Source of the DNA: Sporosarcina jeotgali
Lineage (GTDB): Bacteria; Bacillota; Bacilli; Bacillales_A; Planococcaceae
Length of the DNA: 64,000 nucleotides
Reading direction: 5' to 3'
Assembly: GCF_033304595.1 (NCBI RefSeq)
Contig: NZ_CP116341.1
Location: forward strand, 167,001-231,000
A model generated the notes under the pieces. The model did not search any database. It worked only from the letters and a program-made list of their open reading frames with translations, and was not told where the DNA came from. Of the stretch, positions 1 to 8,468 are shown piece after piece. The number at the start of each line of letters is the position of its first letter. The stretch's first letter is position 1. The position numbers were made by a program, and so were the translations under genes.

Positions 1-1
1 T

Positions 2-649
2 GGCACGATTAATGTACTGGAGGCATGTGTGAAATATCATGTGAAAAAAATAGTTTTTGCTTCAACGGCTGCATTATACGGAAATCCGGGGTATTTGCCG
101 CTTGATGAGGACCATCAAATGAAGCCTATTTCATTTTATGGATTGTCTAAAAAGCATGCGGAAGCATATATAAGAATGTTTTCCAGACTGCACGGGATCA
201 CTTACACCATTTTGCGTTATGCCAATGTATATGGAATGAGACAAGACTCGAATGGAGAGGCAGGAGTCGTGTCGATTTTCATTGATAACTTTTTGAACAA
301 TCAACCTCTTACTATTCTGGGAGATGGGAATCAAACGAGAGATTTTATTTTTGTGAAAGATGTAGCCAGAGCCAATGTGATTGCGTTAACGAATGGAGAC
401 AATGAAATCATTAACATTGGTACACAAAAGGAAACTTCAGTGCAAAACATCTTAAACGAATTGAATGAGATAACCGGAAGGGACATAGTGCCTGTTTTTC
501 TTGAGGAGCGCCCTGATGATATTAAGAACAGTTGCTTAGCGAACGAAAAAGCGAAAACTGTACTTGGATGGGAACCATCGTATTCATTTGCTGATGGGCT
601 GAATATGACGATTAGATACTGTGAGCAAGAAATGTTAATACAGAGCTGA
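2..649 (+). CDS. NAD-dependent epimerase/dehydratase, 5'-truncated by window edge
   Basis: C-terminal part of an extended short-chain dehydrogenase of the UDP-glucose 4-epimerase type, which would supply an epimerised nucleotide sugar to the polysaccharide operon downstream. The frame is open back to base 2 with family-like residues before the first Met (GTINVLEACVKYHV), so the gene starts outside the window and the NAD-binding Gly motif is not visible. The STAALYGNP segment and the catalytic Tyr/Lys in YGLSK are present, followed by RYANVYG and the sugar-binding GDGNQTRDFIFVKDVA stretch. Its stop lies just before the RBS of the next gene. The exact sugar substrate cannot be read from the sequence. 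Confidence 0.9.
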   Translation, partial: GTINVLEACVKYHVKKIVFASTAALYGNPGYLPLDEDHQMKPISFYGLSKKHAEAYIRMFSRLHGITYTILRYANVYGMRQDSNGEAGVVSIFIDNFLNNQPLTILGDGNQTRDFIFVKDVARANVIALTNGDNEIINIGTQKETSVQNILNELNEITGRDIVPVFLEERPDDIKNSCLANEKAKTVLGWEPSYSFADGLNMTIRYCEQEMLIQS

Positions 650-666
650 TGGAAGGAGGCGCTGTT

Positions 667-1437
667 ATGCAAAGAGAGATGACTCTAAAAGATTTCTTTT
701 TTTTAATTAAGAAAAGAATTCTTCTGATCAGTGTGACAGCGGCTGTCTTAGTTGCCATTACCGCACTGGCTGCATTCTATATTTTTAAACCGGTATATGA
801 AGCCAGTGAATATATCCTGGTAGGTAATTTACAAAACAAAAACCAAGAAAATTCCTATGAAGAAACTCAAAAGATTCCACGTATGATGGCGTCTTCTGTA
901 GATTTTATTAAAAGTCCCATTGTATTAAATGCAGTGAAAGAAGAATTAGGGTTAAAAGGACACTCATTTGATGGGAAATTAGTAATTAGAAACAACAAAG
1001 ACTCTCAGCTCATTATCATTACTGTAAAGGATCAAGACGAAAAACTGGCCAGAGATATCGCCAATACGACAGCAGTTATCGCCATCGATAAAATGAATGG
1101 CCTCCTTCAATTTGATCAAGTGAAACTTCTTGGGAAAAATGATGATGTTATTAAAACCAATAATGAACTAGCTGCACTAGCTATCGCTTTAATCGCAGGA
1201 CTATTAGCTGGTATTGGACTAGCAGTCGTCCGCGAGCAGTTAGATAGCTCGTTTAAAAGAGAAGGGATTGTAGAAGAGTTGCTCGGTGTACCGCTTTTAG
1301 GAAGTTTTAGCGAGAAAATAGAACTTCAAAAGATTGGCAGGGGAGCATACCCCTATAGTGGCCCAGACGATGAAAGGAGGTCATTGGTTGTTCAGGAAAA
1401 GAAAAGACAAGTGGATAAAGCAACTGAAGTCTCCTAG
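667..1437 (+). CDS. Wzz/CapA-type polysaccharide chain-length determinant
   Basis: Membrane protein of the polysaccharide co-polymerase family; in Gram-positives such proteins bind and activate the cytoplasmic BY-kinase and set chain length. Two membrane helices are visible, near residues 18-40 and near residues 170-190, enclosing an extracellular Wzz domain, with a short cytoplasmic tail (VVREQLDSSFKREG, LLGVPLLGSF). I chose the ATG at 667 because aaggagg lies 8 bases upstream; an in-frame ATG at 649 overlaps the previous stop and has no RBS. The proline-rich segment that usually precedes the second helix is not evident. Its 3' end overlaps the start of the next gene by about 50 bases, suggesting coupled translation. 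Confidence 0.85.
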   Translation: MQREMTLKDFFFLIKKRILLISVTAAVLVAITALAAFYIFKPVYEASEYILVGNLQNKNQENSYEETQKIPRMMASSVDFIKSPIVLNAVKEELGLKGHSFDGKLVIRNNKDSQLIIITVKDQDEKLARDIANTTAVIAIDKMNGLLQFDQVKLLGKNDDVIKTNNELAALAIALIAGLLAGIGLAVVREQLDSSFKREGIVEELLGVPLLGSFSEKIELQKIGRGAYPYSGPDDERRSLVVQEKKRQVDKATEVS

Positions 1438-2008
1438 AAGATGGGCAGGAACAGAGCAAATCCGGATGATCAGAATGAATACACAACATATATTGAAGAA
1501 CGAAAGGTGTATTTTAATGGTAACCTCCCCGGAAGATAATTCCGGTCAATCACTGATCTCTTTGAAACTGGCAAGTTCATTTGCTGAAGCAGGAAAAAGA
1601 GTGCTGCTAGTAGATATGAATTTCAGAGGACCTATTATTCATCGTCTGTTTGATATGCCAAATACTAAAGGATTAAGCAATATATTAAGAGGAGAACAAG
1701 GTGAAATTTCTAAAGTATCCGTTGATAATCTGCATTTTCTTCCCGCAGGTTCCTTGCCGATTTACCTAGAGAGCTTAAGTAAAATTGAACAGCTTCTAGT
1801 TGCATGGCATCGAATCTACGATGTCATCCTATTGGATACTCCAGCATTTTTGACAGCTGCAGACTCACAACTGGTTTCTTCAGTTTGCAGTGGTGTCATC
1901 CTGGTGATTCAGGAAGACCAGACAAAAGAAAAGGATGCTTTGCAGGTGAAAAAAGTTTTGAATAGAGCTAACACCCAGCTATTAGGAGCAGTATACCAAA
2001 CAAGTTGA
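1388..2008 (+). CDS. CpsD/CapB-like BY-kinase homologue with degenerate ATP site
   Basis: P-loop ATPase of the bacterial tyrosine kinase (BY-kinase)/MinD fold, the usual partner of the preceding Wzz protein. The TTG at 1388 is chosen because aaaggagg sits 7 bases upstream, giving the typical basic N-terminus LFRKRKDKW. The Walker A region reads TSPEDNSGQSLISLKLA, where the invariant Lys of GKS/T is Gln. Walker A' reads LLVDMNFRGP, with Asn where the second acidic residue is usual. Walker B (DVILLDTPA) is kept. The protein ends at YQTS, with no C-terminal tyrosine cluster. Family membership is clear, but catalytic activity is doubtful; it may be a pseudokinase that only regulates assembly. Confidence 0.8.
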   Translation: MFRKRKDKWIKQLKSPRRWAGTEQIRMIRMNTQHILKNERCILMVTSPEDNSGQSLISLKLASSFAEAGKRVLLVDMNFRGPIIHRLFDMPNTKGLSNILRGEQGEISKVSVDNLHFLPAGSLPIYLESLSKIEQLLVAWHRIYDVILLDTPAFLTAADSQLVSSVCSGVILVIQEDQTKEKDALQVKKVLNRANTQLLGAVYQTS

Positions 2009-2028
2009 AGATGTGTGGGTGAGCATTC

Positions 2029-3495
2029 GTGAAACGTGAGAAAAAGAACTCCATTGGTAAAAATGCAGTTTATTTATTTTACAGCACAATCTTTTCTAGT
2101 GGACTTAACGCGGTAACACTTATAATTTTGGCAAAGTATTTGGACTCTCAAAGTTATGGAATGTTTAGTATTGCCTTAGCGTACGCCTTGATTATGGGCT
2201 ACTGCACGGATGCCGGAATAAGTGTCGCGGTACTCCGTGAAGGTTCTAAGAACGAAGTGAGTCTGCCTGAATTAATCTCATCCTTTGTCAAAGTCAGGCT
2301 TGTGTTATTAGGGGTCACATTTATAGCGGGGTATTTCTTAATCCAATTACTTTATCAGAATCAGCCAGAGCTGATGAAAACTATGTATTATTTAATGCTG
2401 CCTATGGTGACAGGATTGGCATTGCAGAGTATTAGTATTACTTACTTTCAACTAATAGAAGAAATGCAGTACTTAGGCCTGATTCGTATTTGTTCAGCTG
2501 TGCTGCTTGTCGTTTCTGTTTTAGGCGGGATGATGCTGGCATTGCATCCGTTCTTGATTTGCCTGTTATATGGAACTTCGTATTTACTTGCAGGAATCGT
2601 GGGGATTCACTTGGTAGGAAAGAGGACCACCATCCACTTTAAGCATGCGTTCCATAGAGGATTGCTAAAGAATGTGACGTCTTTCATTATTAGTGGTTTG
2701 CTGGTCGTCCTGCTTCCGCAGCTGGGACCTATTGTGCTGGAAAGGACATTAACTCTGAAACAGGTTGGTTTTTTTGCTGTTGCCTATCGTATTCCTTCTG
2801 CGCTATATCAAATCCCGGGAGTACTCGCAGGTGCATTCTACCCGGCACTGTTTAAGAGCTATCACAGCAAAGGTGAGGCGGCGCATTTACAGCTAAATCT
2901 GCTTCAAGTAAAAATGATGGCATTAACAGGCATGGCGATGACAGTATCCTTCTTTTATATACCCGAACTCTTAATTAGAACGTTGTTTGGAGAACAGTGG
3001 GTATCCGCTTCTAAAGCTTTGCAAATTTTGTCTTTCATGCTAGTACTGCAAAGTATTAATGTAGCGCTGGCTGATGGGCTGACAACAAAAGCTCTGCATT
3101 ATCGGAGAACAGCGATTCAGGCAGCAGCCCTCATATTTGGAATTGGTTTCTATGTTGGGTTTAGTCATCAGTTTGGTATCGAAGGTGCGGCGTGTGCCGC
3201 AGTGGGAATCGAGCTGATTTCTTTAGCGGGATATTGGGTATTAAACCCGGCTAAGAAAGCGCTGGCAGTGAACATGTTAATTCCTTATCTATCCTTCTTT
3301 AGTGTTCTATTTGTAATCATGAATTATTTCCTCTCCGAATCTCCTGTGCTCGCTGCATGTCTTCACTTATTGTCTTTAACAGTGATTCTGGCAGCTGATC
3401 GAGGATTGCTGCATAAACTGAGGGCGTTAATAGTTAAGGATAAAAGAGCGGAAGCAGAGACGATAGAGCGGGGGATAGGGGATGGACTTTCTTAA
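2029..3495 (+). CDS. Wzx-type polysaccharide flippase (oligosaccharide repeat-unit translocase)
   Basis: Integral membrane protein of the MATE/MOP superfamily, polysaccharide biosynthesis branch, 488 residues with about 12-14 hydrophobic segments. It would flip undecaprenyl-linked repeat units across the membrane. The N-terminus (IGKNAVYLFYSTIFSSGLNAV) is typical of Wzx proteins. Start is GTG at 2029 with only a weak purine-rich RBS. Its end overlaps the polymerase gene by 14 bases. No substrate can be assigned from sequence. Confidence 0.85.
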   Translation: MKREKKNSIGKNAVYLFYSTIFSSGLNAVTLIILAKYLDSQSYGMFSIALAYALIMGYCTDAGISVAVLREGSKNEVSLPELISSFVKVRLVLLGVTFIAGYFLIQLLYQNQPELMKTMYYLMLPMVTGLALQSISITYFQLIEEMQYLGLIRICSAVLLVVSVLGGMMLALHPFLICLLYGTSYLLAGIVGIHLVGKRTTIHFKHAFHRGLLKNVTSFIISGLLVVLLPQLGPIVLERTLTLKQVGFFAVAYRIPSALYQIPGVLAGAFYPALFKSYHSKGEAAHLQLNLLQVKMMALTGMAMTVSFFYIPELLIRTLFGEQWVSASKALQILSFMLVLQSINVALADGLTTKALHYRRTAIQAAALIFGIGFYVGFSHQFGIEGAACAAVGIELISLAGYWVLNPAKKALAVNMLIPYLSFFSVLFVIMNYFLSESPVLAACLHLLSLTVILAADRGLLHKLRALIVKDKRAEAETIERGIGDGLS

Positions 3496-4720
3496 ATCTG
3501 TCACTCAAAAAGAGCGGCATACCGGCCTGTTTTTGATACTTTTTACCTTCATGCTAAGTAATTATAACGTGTATATTGGTTTTTATTTAAAACCGTATAT
3601 GATCCTTCTAGTTATTTTCTTACTCTTTCATCTCTCTTCATTTTCGTTTCAAAAGATGTACTCATTTGAAATAATGCTTCTTTTATTTTATTTGTTTTAC
3701 GTTTTGACGGGCGCTTTTTCTGCATATCCATTTGCAAGCATCCGCATGATGGCGGGGATAGCTCTGCTGATTGGCTTTTATTTCATATTAAAGTTTGTCT
3801 TGAGAACGTATTCGGATTTCGCAATTCAAGAGGCGATTGCGAAATCTGGATTACTTTTTAATGGCGCCAGTCTTCTGATGTATATAGCTGGCATCAAAAA
3901 AATGGGGCTGCAGGCGGCTGAGGAAATGTCGGTCAGTTATGGCGTTCTCTTCGACAGGGATTATCCAAGGCTAGTCGGTTTGCTGCTAGATCCCAATTTG
4001 TTCGTGTTCTATAACTCTATATTCTTTGCATACTTCCTAACGAATATGACCAGTTTGAGAAATAAAATCGGATTTGCACTATGCACGCTCACAACGGTCC
4101 TGACTTTTTCAAGAGGCGGTATTCTGGCAATGTTCCTCATAATTTTAATCTATATCGTTATCAGCAATTCTTCTAAAAGATGGAAAACACTGTCGGCGAT
4201 GGGGATGATCTTCATACCAGCTGCATATTTTGCAGTATTCATTATGAAAATTAATGTAGGTGCACTTCTTGGGGGAAGGATTGAGGACTTTTCGAGCGAT
4301 GGAGGAAGCGGGCGTTTTGAGCTATGGGGACGGGCATGGGAATACTTTTTAGCACATCCAGTTATAGGAATTGGAGCAGATAACTTTATCGAATACAACA
4401 ATATTCAATATGGTGAAAATCTGTACACACATAATACACTGTTACAAATTTTAACGGAGTCTGGCTTGTTAGGATTTACTTTATATGTCTTATTCCTGCT
4501 CCTGGTTTTTGTTCAGCTGCTGAAAAGACGCTTAATGAAAGAGCACATGTATTTACTTTTAATTTTTATAGCATTTCTATTGCAAATCATGTCGCTTTCT
4601 TTAATTATTCATGAAGTATTTATTCTTTACCTCGCTATTCTTTCTGTAACTCTTCAAAGGGTGGAGAAGGTATATGGTGAAAATGATCATAAGACCTCGA
4701 ACGTTCAACTGACTCTTTAG
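3482..4720 (+). CDS. O-antigen ligase/polymerase (Wzy-like) membrane protein
   Basis: Polytopic protein of 412 residues with the O-antigen ligase/polymerase signature: many membrane helices and a periplasm-like loop containing GGSGRFELWGRAWEYFLAHPVIGIG and an Asn/His motif (THNTLLQILTESGLLG) before the last helices. It most likely polymerises the repeat units delivered by the preceding flippase. The ATG follows a gggggatagggg stretch and overlaps the flippase gene. Wzy proteins diverge quickly, so the assignment rests on topology, the loop motif and operon position. Confidence 0.8.
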   Translation: MDFLKSVTQKERHTGLFLILFTFMLSNYNVYIGFYLKPYMILLVIFLLFHLSSFSFQKMYSFEIMLLLFYLFYVLTGAFSAYPFASIRMMAGIALLIGFYFILKFVLRTYSDFAIQEAIAKSGLLFNGASLLMYIAGIKKMGLQAAEEMSVSYGVLFDRDYPRLVGLLLDPNLFVFYNSIFFAYFLTNMTSLRNKIGFALCTLTTVLTFSRGGILAMFLIILIYIVISNSSKRWKTLSAMGMIFIPAAYFAVFIMKINVGALLGGRIEDFSSDGGSGRFELWGRAWEYFLAHPVIGIGADNFIEYNNIQYGENLYTHNTLLQILTESGLLGFTLYVLFLLLVFVQLLKRRLMKEHMYLLLIFIAFLLQIMSLSLIIHEVFILYLAILSVTLQRVEKVYGENDHKTSNVQLTL

Positions 4721-4733
4721 GAGGATACTGGAA

Positions 4734-5786
4734 ATGAACGTGTTAATAATGACAGATAAACTCATAACAGGCGGAGCTGAAAACTACTTTTGTAAATTGG
4801 AAAATCAGCTAAAGCATCCTGAGTATGTTTTTTACACAGCAGCCGGACCAGGAGAGCTTTTCGAGCAAATTCACAATAAAGTACACTTCAGTCTCTTGTC
4901 GCGCAGTAATCATCTTGCGAACTTGCTGACAATTAAAAAGAGGATAGTGGAGTCAGAGATTGGTCTAATTCATGCAAATAGTTTAAGAATGGTCTTGTAT
5001 GCTGTAGTCCTGAAAAAACTCCTCCCTAATAAGCCATCGATTATCTATACAAAACATAATGTCACGATGATGGAAAACCGTTTTCGTAACATCTTTGTTT
5101 CGTTAGTAAATCGACATCTTACTAGAGTTATAACCGTCAGTGACGATGAACGATTAAACCTCTTGCAACTGGGCGTTCAGACAGAAAAGGCAGCAACCAT
5201 CTATAACGGAGTGGACTTGCGAAAGTTCAGGTATTATCCAAAAAAGCAAACAGACACCTTTAAGGTGGGAATCCTCGCAAGACTCTCGTCAGAAAAAAAC
5301 CATGAATTATTTCTGGAAATTGCTAAAAGACTCAAAAGTGACCGTCATATTCAGTTTTATATAGGCGGAGAAGGACCGGAATACACAAAAATCCATCAAA
5401 TGATTGAAAATGCCGAGCTGACACAACACGTGCATATGATGGGGGATATAAGGAATCCAGAGAAATTCATTGGTGAGATGGATGTGCTTCTTTTAACTTC
5501 TCATCGTGAAGTATTTCCAATGGTGATTCTTGAAGCGATGGCTGTTGGCACCCCAATCATTTCCGCGAATACAGGCGGCATTAAAGAAGCAATTAATAGC
5601 GACAACGTAGGGTTTCTTGTATCAGACTACTCGATTGATGACTTTTGTAAGTACATTAATGTGATGAAAAACAATCCATCGCTGAGACTGAAAATGGCGG
5701 AAGATGCTAATCTGCGGGTCCAGAAAAACTTTTCTTTAGAAAAAATGATTAACGCAACGATGGAGCAGTATTTGCAGAAAAGATAA
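4734..5786 (+). CDS. Glycosyltransferase, GT-B fold (GT4 type)
   Basis: Cytoplasmic glycosyltransferase of 350 residues. The N-terminal half has the glycosyltransferase-4 acceptor domain (MTDKLITGGAENYFCKL, with a GGAE motif). The C-terminal half has the GT1/GT4 donor domain: VGILARLSSEKNHELFLE, IGGEGPE, and the EX7E-type segment EVFPMVILEAMAVGTPIIS. It adds a sugar to the lipid-linked repeat unit. An RBS (aggagg) lies upstream of the ATG. Donor sugar unknown. Confidence 0.9.
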   Translation: MNVLIMTDKLITGGAENYFCKLENQLKHPEYVFYTAAGPGELFEQIHNKVHFSLLSRSNHLANLLTIKKRIVESEIGLIHANSLRMVLYAVVLKKLLPNKPSIIYTKHNVTMMENRFRNIFVSLVNRHLTRVITVSDDERLNLLQLGVQTEKAATIYNGVDLRKFRYYPKKQTDTFKVGILARLSSEKNHELFLEIAKRLKSDRHIQFYIGGEGPEYTKIHQMIENAELTQHVHMMGDIRNPEKFIGEMDVLLLTSHREVFPMVILEAMAVGTPIISANTGGIKEAINSDNVGFLVSDYSIDDFCKYINVMKNNPSLRLKMAEDANLRVQKNFSLEKMINATMEQYLQKR

Positions 5787-5849
5787 GGAACAAATGCTGT
5801 AATTATAATCTTATAAAGAAGAAGCTGTTCAAATGGAGGAGGGGTTGCA

Positions 5850-7220
5850 ATGTTAAGGAATAGCGAAAGGCGCACTGGAAAAATGTTACTTGTATTAGTC
5901 GATATTGCGTTAATTCATTTAGGTTACATTACTGCTTCCTTACTTTTGGATAGTGCTGCCTCTCCTTTAGGTAATGCTCAATCAGTAACGTATATAGCAG
6001 CGTTAACATGCAGTGTTTTGTATCTCTTCGGCTTTTATTCGGGTTTGAAGCGAAAAGGGTTTACCCATTTAATCTATATCATCCTTTTTTCTATAACCAT
6101 TACTGCATTTTTATCGATTTTGGGCGGCAGTTATTATCTTATGCACGATCTTTCACTCGAAATCGTTTTAACCGCGAGCTTGATTCATATCCCTCTTTTA
6201 ATAGCAAGCCGCTTAGTTTTTTGGCAAACGATAAAGGGACTTCATGGGAAGAAAAAAGTGCTGATTATCGCGAATGATGAAACCGGCGGAATTGCGCTAG
6301 CTGACAAGCTTCGTTCGCATTATAAAGGCTGGTATATCGCCAATGGCTTGTTTCTGGCAAGCGGGGAAAATCGGCTGGGAGATTATTTGAATGATATCGA
6401 TGTTGTACTGATCAGTCCTTTGATCGATGAAAAACAAAGAACGCGACTTGTTAGTCTGTGTGTGAAGTATGAAAAGGAAATACTGATTGTCCCTCAATTC
6501 TTTGACCTGTTTCTACAAGGATCAGTTCAACAGCAAGTGGATGACATGCTTGTTCTTTCAATCCCAGCGGTAAAGTCTACGATCGTCAATCGATGGGTCA
6601 AACGTGCTTTTGACTTAGTTGGTTCCTTTATATTGGTGCTGGCCGCTAGTCCGGTAATGATTCTTTTATGGGTGTTAATACGATTAACGTCTAAAGGTCC
6701 GGCATTGTTCAAGCAAGAGCGTCTTGGAATAAATGGAAAGCCTTATTTAATTTATAAATTCAGAAGCATGGTTCAAGATGCGGAAAAAGAGACAGGACCT
6801 GTATTGGCGACAGAGCGCGATTCAAGGATAACAACTATTGGCAGATGGATGCGGGCTGCACGGCTTGACGAATTGCCGCAATTGTACAATGTCGTGAAAG
6901 GGGAGATGAGCCTTGTTGGACCGCGGCCGGAGAGAAAGTTTTTTTGCGATCAATTCCAGCGGGAGATGGAGGAATATTCTTACAGGATGACTGTGAAACC
7001 TGGACTGACAGGACTTGCACAAGTAATGGCAAAATATACAACTACAGCTGAAGATAAGCTGAGATTTGACTTGATCTATATTCGCCATTACTCACTTGGA
7101 AGTGATATTAAAATTGTCCTGCAGACAATTCGGATACTTTTTCAGCGCGGGCAGGCAGCAGGGACGGGAGAAATCAATAATCAGAAGGAAACGGAAGTTA
7201 TTCCAGTTACCCGAATATAA
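5850..7220 (+). CDS. Undecaprenyl-phosphate sugar phosphotransferase (WcaJ/WbaP-like)
   Basis: Polyprenyl glycosylphosphotransferase of 456 residues that primes repeat-unit synthesis by moving a sugar-1-phosphate onto undecaprenyl phosphate. The N-terminal half has about four to five membrane helices and a nucleotide-binding-like middle domain. The C-terminal catalytic domain carries KRAFDLVGS after the last helix, then KFRSM, RLDELPQLYNVVKGEMSLVGPRPE and KPGLTGLAQV. The RBS is ggagg about 8 bases before the ATG. A 63-base gap separates it from the gene before; it probably still belongs to the same operon. Confidence 0.93.
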   Translation: MLRNSERRTGKMLLVLVDIALIHLGYITASLLLDSAASPLGNAQSVTYIAALTCSVLYLFGFYSGLKRKGFTHLIYIILFSITITAFLSILGGSYYLMHDLSLEIVLTASLIHIPLLIASRLVFWQTIKGLHGKKKVLIIANDETGGIALADKLRSHYKGWYIANGLFLASGENRLGDYLNDIDVVLISPLIDEKQRTRLVSLCVKYEKEILIVPQFFDLFLQGSVQQQVDDMLVLSIPAVKSTIVNRWVKRAFDLVGSFILVLAASPVMILLWVLIRLTSKGPALFKQERLGINGKPYLIYKFRSMVQDAEKETGPVLATERDSRITTIGRWMRAARLDELPQLYNVVKGEMSLVGPRPERKFFCDQFQREMEEYSYRMTVKPGLTGLAQVMAKYTTTAEDKLRFDLIYIRHYSLGSDIKIVLQTIRILFQRGQAAGTGEINNQKETEVIPVTRI

Positions 7221-7252
7221 TTGCGCTTCAATTTGAATAGAGGGGATAGCAC

Positions 7253-8434
7253 ATGAATATCTTATTTATTACTCATCGAAAGCCGGAAATTCCCGGTAAA
7301 GGGGATCAAGTGAGAGCGTATCAGCAAATAAGAAGTTTAGTGAATAAAGGACATACCGTTCACTGCCTGTATCAAGAAAATGAGGAAGCATCCTGGTGCT
7401 GCGGTTCTTCTTTATTGAACGGTGTGAATGATGAAAAGTACAAAATGAATGCAAAAAACAATCGTTTTTCAATTTTAAGGAGCTTTCTTTTTAAAGGATA
7501 TCCATTAAGTGTATCGCTCGCTTCATTTCCTATTTTAAACGTGCTTCTTGAACGGATTTTAAGTGAAACGCAATATGACGTTATACACGTGCAATCAAAA
7601 ATGCTCCATAATTTCCAGTCATTAAATACCTCAGGTTCAAAAGTGATTGTGGACTATATTGATGCAATCAGCCTGAACCTGGAAAGAAGATACCAGTGGT
7701 CAAATAATCCATTCGAAAAGCTGATCGTCCGGGGAGAATTGGGGAGGATGAAAAGGTATGAACTGTTCATAAAAACACAAAGTTCCAAAGCCATTATTAC
7801 CTCTCCGGCGGATAAGGAATTTCTTCATTCCAGACGGGTCAAAGAAGTAGATATAGTTCCTAATTATATTGACTTGTCCTACTTTCACCGGAATCTTTCG
7901 GAAAACAGAATGAAGGCATTAGTATTCACTGGAACCATGGACTATGCCCCTAATGTAGACGCAGCCAAAAGGCTTGTGAAAGAGATTTACCTTCCGCTTA
8001 AAGCAAAAAACCCTGATTTGGAATGCTGGCTGGTAGGAGCAAATCCTGCAGCTGACATAAAAAAATTGAACAATATCCCTGGCGTTGTTGTAACGGGATT
8101 TGTAGAAGATATTAGGCCGTGGCAATGGAAGGCGGCTGTCTATGTTTGCCCTTTGCGTTTTGGTGCCGGTCAGCAAAACAAAATATTGGAAGCAGCGGGT
8201 CTTGGTTGTCCGATAGTCATGAGTACGATAACCAATTCAGGAATTGGTTTTACCCATCAGGAAGAAGCGTTTGTTTGCGAACATAATGAAGAATTTATTA
8301 AGGAGATTGAACGACTTTTGAACGACCATGAATTAGCAGGAATGGTAACTGCGAAGGCAAGCGATTTTGTGTCGGAACATTTCTCGCAGAAAAAAGTAGG
8401 TGACCAATTAGTTTCAGCATACACAGCATCATAA
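7253..8434 (+). CDS. Glycosyltransferase, GT4 type (PEP-CTERM/XrtA-associated sugar transferase-like)
   Basis: GT-B glycosyltransferase of 393 residues. The N-terminus (FITHRKPEIPGKGDQVRAYQ) matches the sugar transferase subgroup often found with exosortase-linked exopolysaccharide clusters. The donor domain shows VFTGTMDYAPNVDAAK and the late segment CPLRFGAGQQNKILEAAGLGCPIV. No exosortase or PEP-CTERM protein is visible here, so that association is only family resemblance. An RBS (gaggggat) precedes the ATG. Confidence 0.88.
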   Translation: MNILFITHRKPEIPGKGDQVRAYQQIRSLVNKGHTVHCLYQENEEASWCCGSSLLNGVNDEKYKMNAKNNRFSILRSFLFKGYPLSVSLASFPILNVLLERILSETQYDVIHVQSKMLHNFQSLNTSGSKVIVDYIDAISLNLERRYQWSNNPFEKLIVRGELGRMKRYELFIKTQSSKAIITSPADKEFLHSRRVKEVDIVPNYIDLSYFHRNLSENRMKALVFTGTMDYAPNVDAAKRLVKEIYLPLKAKNPDLECWLVGANPAADIKKLNNIPGVVVTGFVEDIRPWQWKAAVYVCPLRFGAGQQNKILEAAGLGCPIVMSTITNSGIGFTHQEEAFVCEHNEEFIKEIERLLNDHELAGMVTAKASDFVSEHFSQKKVGDQLVSAYTAS

Positions 8435-8468
8435 ACGCCCAAAAGAAAAGTGAATAGGAGAATCAGAA

